Positions 31,263 to 34,013 of a stretch of 34,013 nt of DNA are shown in pieces. Under the pieces are notes generated by a model that was not told the origin of the DNA, did not search any database, and saw only the letters and a list, made by a program, of their open reading frames with translations. Position 1 is the first letter of the stretch, and each line of letters starts with the position of its first letter. Location: positions 1-34,013 of the forward strand of contig DATKOR010000034.1 of assembly GCA_035524495.1 (NCBI GenBank), in the 5' to 3' direction. Made by a program: the position numbers and the translations under genes. The DNA is from CAIKZZ01 sp035524495. GTDB taxonomy: Bacteria; Pseudomonadota; Gammaproteobacteria; Steroidobacterales; Steroidobacteraceae.

Positions 31263-32714
31263 CTACGGCCGGACCTCGAGGATCTTCATCGAGTTGGTGC
31301 CGCCGGAGACGCCGGAGAGCTCGCCCTTGGTCACGATGATCTGGTCACCACGCGCGCACAGGTTGAGCTCGACGAGGATCATGAAGATCGACGGGTAGAG
31401 AATCGTGGGGTCCGTGTGGGTGACGTCGAACGACACCGGGTACACGCCACGGTAGAGCGTCACGCGCCGCCGCGTCGCCTCGTGGCGCGTGAAGGCGTAG
31501 ATCGGGATGTCGGAGCGGATCCGCGACATCCACAGCGGCGTCGAACCCGATTCGGTCAGCGCGACGATCGCCTTCACGTCCATGTGGTTGGCGGTGTACA
31601 TCACCGCCATCGCGATCGCCTCGTCCGAGCTGCGAAACTCGCGCGGCTCGACGCGCTGGCGCGTCCGAGTGCCCTGCTGGACCTGGTACTTCTCGGCGCC
31701 CTCGATGACCTGCGCCATCGCCTCGACCGCCTTGACCGGGTACTTGCCGACCGCGCTCTCGGCCGACAGCATCACGGCGTCGGTGTCGTCGAGCACGGCG
31801 TTGGCGACGTCCGACACCTCGGCACGGGTCGGCACCGGGTTGTGGATCATCGACTCCATCATCTGGGTCGCGGTCACGACGATGCGAAACTTCTGGCGCG
31901 CGGTCTGGATGATGCGCTTCTGAAGCCCGGTGAGCTCGGCGTAGCCGACCTCGATGCCGAGGTCGCCGCGCGCGACCATCACCGCGTCGCTCGCCTCGAC
32001 GATGTCGTCGAGATGGCGGATCGCCTCGGCGCGCTCGATCTTGGCCATCAGCCGGCCGTTGCCGCCGGCTTCGCGCAGCAGCTGGCGCGCCTCGAGCATG
32101 TCCTCGCCGCTCTTCGGGAACGACACCGCGAGGTAGTCGACGTCGAGCTTGGCGGCGACCTGGATGTCGGCGCGGTCCTTGTCGGTGAGCGCGCCGGCCG
32201 AGAGGCCGCCGCCGCGCCGGTTCAGGCCCTTGTTGTTGGAGAGCTCCCCGCCGGTGACGACGCGCGTCACGACGCGCGGGCCCTCCACGCGCTGCACTTC
32301 GAGCACGATCAGCCCGTCGTTGAGCAGCAGCACGTCGCCGTCGTGCACGTCGCGCGGCAGCGCCTGGTAGGCGCAGCCGACGACGCGCTCGTTGCCGGCG
32401 CCGGGATCGAGCGAGACGTCGAGCGTGAACTCGGCGCCCTCGGCGAGCTGCACGGCGCCGCTGGCGAAGCGCTCGATGCGGATCTTGGGGCCGGCGAGGT
32501 CGCCGAGGATGCCGACGTAGCGGCCGACGCTGAGCGCGGCGTCGCGCACGAGCGCGATGCGCCGCGCGTGATCCTCGAAGCGCCCGTGCGAGAAGTTGAC
32601 GCGCACCACGTCGGCGCCGGCGCGGAACAGGTCCTGCAGCACGCGCGCATCGTCGGTCGCCGGCCCGAGCGTCGTGACGATCTTGGTGCGGCGCGGCGTG
32701 CGCGACACGGTCAT
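31263..32714 (-). CDS. pyk: Pyruvate kinase (PykA type)
   Basis: Final glycolytic enzyme, making pyruvate and ATP from PEP and ADP. ATG 32712-32714, overlapping the pgk stop as ATGA; 483 residues. Active-site segments: RRTKIVTTLGPATDD, VNFSHG, GDLAGPKIRIE, KIERAEAI (catalytic K225), VMVARGDLGIEVG, VTATQMMESMI and SAESAVGKYP. NNKGLNRRGGGLSAGALTDKD resembles the PykA rather than PykF branch; the C-terminal allosteric domain is complete. The frame is open upstream, but only antiphase to pgk. Confidence 0.97.
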   Translation of the reverse strand: MTVSRTPRRTKIVTTLGPATDDARVLQDLFRAGADVVRVNFSHGRFEDHARRIALVRDAALSVGRYVGILGDLAGPKIRIERFASGAVQLAEGAEFTLDVSLDPGAGNERVVGCAYQALPRDVHDGDVLLLNDGLIVLEVQRVEGPRVVTRVVTGGELSNNKGLNRRGGGLSAGALTDKDRADIQVAAKLDVDYLAVSFPKSGEDMLEARQLLREAGGNGRLMAKIERAEAIRHLDDIVEASDAVMVARGDLGIEVGYAELTGLQKRIIQTARQKFRIVVTATQMMESMIHNPVPTRAEVSDVANAVLDDTDAVMLSAESAVGKYPVKAVEAMAQVIEGAEKYQVQQGTRTRQRVEPREFRSSDEAIAMAVMYTANHMDVKAIVALTESGSTPLWMSRIRSDIPIYAFTRHEATRRRVTLYRGVYPVSFDVTHTDPTILYPSIFMILVELNLCARGDQIIVTKGELSGVSGGTNSMKILEVRP

Positions 32715-33886
32715 GCGCGCCGGCCTTCCCGGGCGCGCGCCTCGAGCATTACGACGGCCGGTAGCGGCTTGCCCTCGACGAACTCGAGGAACGCGCCGCC
32801 GCCGGTCGAGATGTAGCTGATGCCGTCCTCGACCTCGTACTTCTCGATCGCCGCGAGCGTGTCGCCGCCGCCGGCCAGCGAGAAGGCCTTGGAGCGCGCG
32901 ATCGCGGTCGCCAGCACGCGCGTGCCCTCCCCGAACTGGTCGAACTCGAACACCCCCACCGGCCCGTTCCAGATGATCGTGCCGGCCTCGCCGACGATGC
33001 GCGCGAAGCGGTCGGCGGTGTCGGGTCCGATGTCGAGGATCCGGTCGTCGGCGGCGACGTCCGCGACCGCCTTGACGTCGGCCTCGGCGGTCGCCGAGAA
33101 CTCCTTGGCGACCACGACGTCGCTCGGCAGCGGGATGTCGACGCCCTTGGCCTGGGACTGCGCGAGCAGCTTGCGCGCGATGTCGACCATGTCGGGCTCG
33201 GCTAGGCTCTTGCCGATCGGCACGCCGCGCGCCAGCAGGAAGGTGTTGGCGATGCCGCCGCCGACGATCAGCTGGTCGACGCGCGCGAGCAGCGCCTCGA
33301 GCACCGTCAGCTTCGTGGACACCTTCGAGCCGCCGACGATCGCGACCAGCGGCCGCTTCGGGCTCTCGAGCGCCGTGTCGAGCGCGACGAGCTCGTTGAC
33401 GAGCAGCGGGCCCGCGCAGGCGATCGGCGCGTACTTCGCGACACCGTGGGTGCTCGCCTCGGCGCGGTGCGCCGTTCCGAAGGCGTCCATGACGAACACG
33501 TCGCACAGCGCCGCCAGGCGCCGCGCGAGCTCGTCGGCGTCCTTCTTCTCGCCCTTGTTGAAGCGCACGTTCTCGAGCAGTACCGCCTCGCCCGGCGCGA
33601 CGTTGACGCCGCCCAGCCAGTCCTGCACCAGCGGTACCTTGCGCCCGAGGAGCTCCGAGAGCCGCGCCGCGACCGGCGCCAGCGAGAACTCGGCGCTGGG
33701 CTTGCCTTCCTCGGGGCGACCGAGGTGCGACATCAGCAGCACGCGCGCGCCCGCGGCAAGCGCCTGCCGGATCGTCGGCAGCGCCGCGCGGATGCGCGCA
33801 TCGCTGGTGACCACGCCGTCCTTGACCGGGACGTTGAGGTCCTCGCGGATCAGCACGCGCTGACCCGCGAGCTTCACGTCCTGCAT
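32711..33886 (-). CDS. pgk: Phosphoglycerate kinase
   Basis: Glycolytic kinase transferring phosphate from 1,3-bisphosphoglycerate to ADP. The ATG at 33884-33886 gives MQDVKLAGQRVLIREDLNVP and 391 residues, close to the E. coli length. ATG codons at 33941-33943 and 33938-33940 overlap the gap stop and would add 18-19 residues; with a GGAG upstream they fit the coupling style of this genome, so the start is open. Motifs: REDLNVPVKDG, SHLGRP, LLENVRFN, GGSKVSTK, GGGIANTFL, NGPVGVFE and GGGDTLAAI. Confidence 0.95.
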   Translation of the reverse strand: MQDVKLAGQRVLIREDLNVPVKDGVVTSDARIRAALPTIRQALAAGARVLLMSHLGRPEEGKPSAEFSLAPVAARLSELLGRKVPLVQDWLGGVNVAPGEAVLLENVRFNKGEKKDADELARRLAALCDVFVMDAFGTAHRAEASTHGVAKYAPIACAGPLLVNELVALDTALESPKRPLVAIVGGSKVSTKLTVLEALLARVDQLIVGGGIANTFLLARGVPIGKSLAEPDMVDIARKLLAQSQAKGVDIPLPSDVVVAKEFSATAEADVKAVADVAADDRILDIGPDTADRFARIVGEAGTIIWNGPVGVFEFDQFGEGTRVLATAIARSKAFSLAGGGDTLAAIEKYEVEDGISYISTGGGAFLEFVEGKPLPAVVMLEARAREGRRA

Positions 33887-33939
33887 GCGCACGACGCGCG
33901 TCGAGACGCCCCCCGGCGCGTCGCCGGCGGCCGGCGCCA

Positions 33940-34013
33940 TCATTTCGCGCGGCTCCAGGCGAGCGTCGTGTCGAGCATGCGGTTCGAGAAGCCCCACTCG
34001 TTGTCGTACCAGG
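33940..34013 (-). CDS. gap: Glyceraldehyde-3-phosphate dehydrogenase, C-terminal fragment
   Basis: Only the last 23 codons and the stop (33940-33942) are inside the window. They read WYDNEWGFSNRMLDTTLAW and then SRAK. The WYDNEWGFSNR segment is the highly conserved C-terminal signature of GAPDH, so the identification is firm although the rest lies beyond 34013. Order gap-pgk-pyk on one strand is a standard glycolytic operon. Confidence 0.92.
   Translation of the reverse strand, partial: WYDNEWGFSNRMLDTTLAWSRAK

Noticed and set aside
29402..31339. 645-codon open frame antisense to the acylase gene
   Set aside because: No recognisable motif; the opposite strand has a complete Ntn-hydrolase with nucleophile and conserved ends.
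1..34013. CRISPR arrays, insertion sequences, tRNA genes, prophage or attachment sites
   Set aside because: No direct-repeat arrays, transposase motifs, terminal inverted repeats or tRNA-like cloverleafs were seen on either strand.

Overview
The window is a gene-dense, very GC-rich stretch of a bacterial chromosome that looks gammaproteobacterial, of the Xanthomonadales/Nevskiales/Steroidobacterales kind. The grounds are a dcw cluster with MraZ and meso-DAP-type MurE, an Lpt/Kds lipopolysaccharide operon next to rpoN, hpf and rapZ, an LpoA lipoprotein, a petABC bc1 operon beside sspB, and gap-pgk-pyk glycolytic order. The assignment is an inference from family content and order; no rRNA or other taxonomic marker was compared.

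Layout. 1-7237 (minus): start of the division and cell-wall cluster, mraZ-rsmH-ftsL-ftsI-murE-murF-mraY (mraY cut by the window edge). It is almost entirely translationally coupled by 4-bp overlaps and is driven by a clear sigma70 promoter that carries three MraZ-type repeats. 7455-8730 (minus): RNase P RNA with its own promoter, preceded by rsmI. 8792-10684 (plus): lpoA. 10681-14380 (minus): DUF938 methyltransferase, sspB and petCBA, the cytochrome bc1 complex. 14558-15745 (plus): a DegS/AlgW-type periplasmic protease. 15748-17261 (minus): murA and ibaG. 17402-23623 (plus): kdsD-kdsC-lptC-lptA-lptB-rpoN-hpf-rapZ. 23575-24774 (minus): a patatin phospholipase. 24852-25418 (plus): an exported PrxQ/Bcp peroxiredoxin. 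25425-27482 (minus): a MoxR AAA+ ATPase with a VWA partner. 27567-28633 (minus): a TPR plus aspartyl/asparaginyl beta-hydroxylase gene whose 5' end is disrupted or oddly started. 28796-31168 (minus): a penicillin-acylase-type Ntn hydrolase. 31263-34013 (minus): gap (tail)-pgk-pyk.

How the genes fit together. Most of the window builds and maintains the envelope: peptidoglycan precursors (murA, murE, murF, mraY), septal synthesis (ftsL, ftsI, lpoA), Kdo supply (kdsD, kdsC), LPS transport (lptA, lptB, lptC) and envelope-stress proteolysis (DegS/AlgW). The rest is energy and carbon metabolism (bc1 complex, lower glycolysis) and global regulators (RpoN, HPF, RapZ, SspB).

Up to about 23.6 kb the order is a condensed version of a block I recall from Pseudomonas. 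Genes usually present there are missing here: yraN/diaA/dolP, sspA, the his genes, the mla operon, ptsN and ptsO. I see no mobile element, CRISPR array, tRNA or obvious defence system, and no clear case for a wholly new system. The best leads are the condensed synteny, the possible frameshift in the hydroxylase gene, the MraZ operator, and the tail-to-tail gene pairs with no room for terminators.
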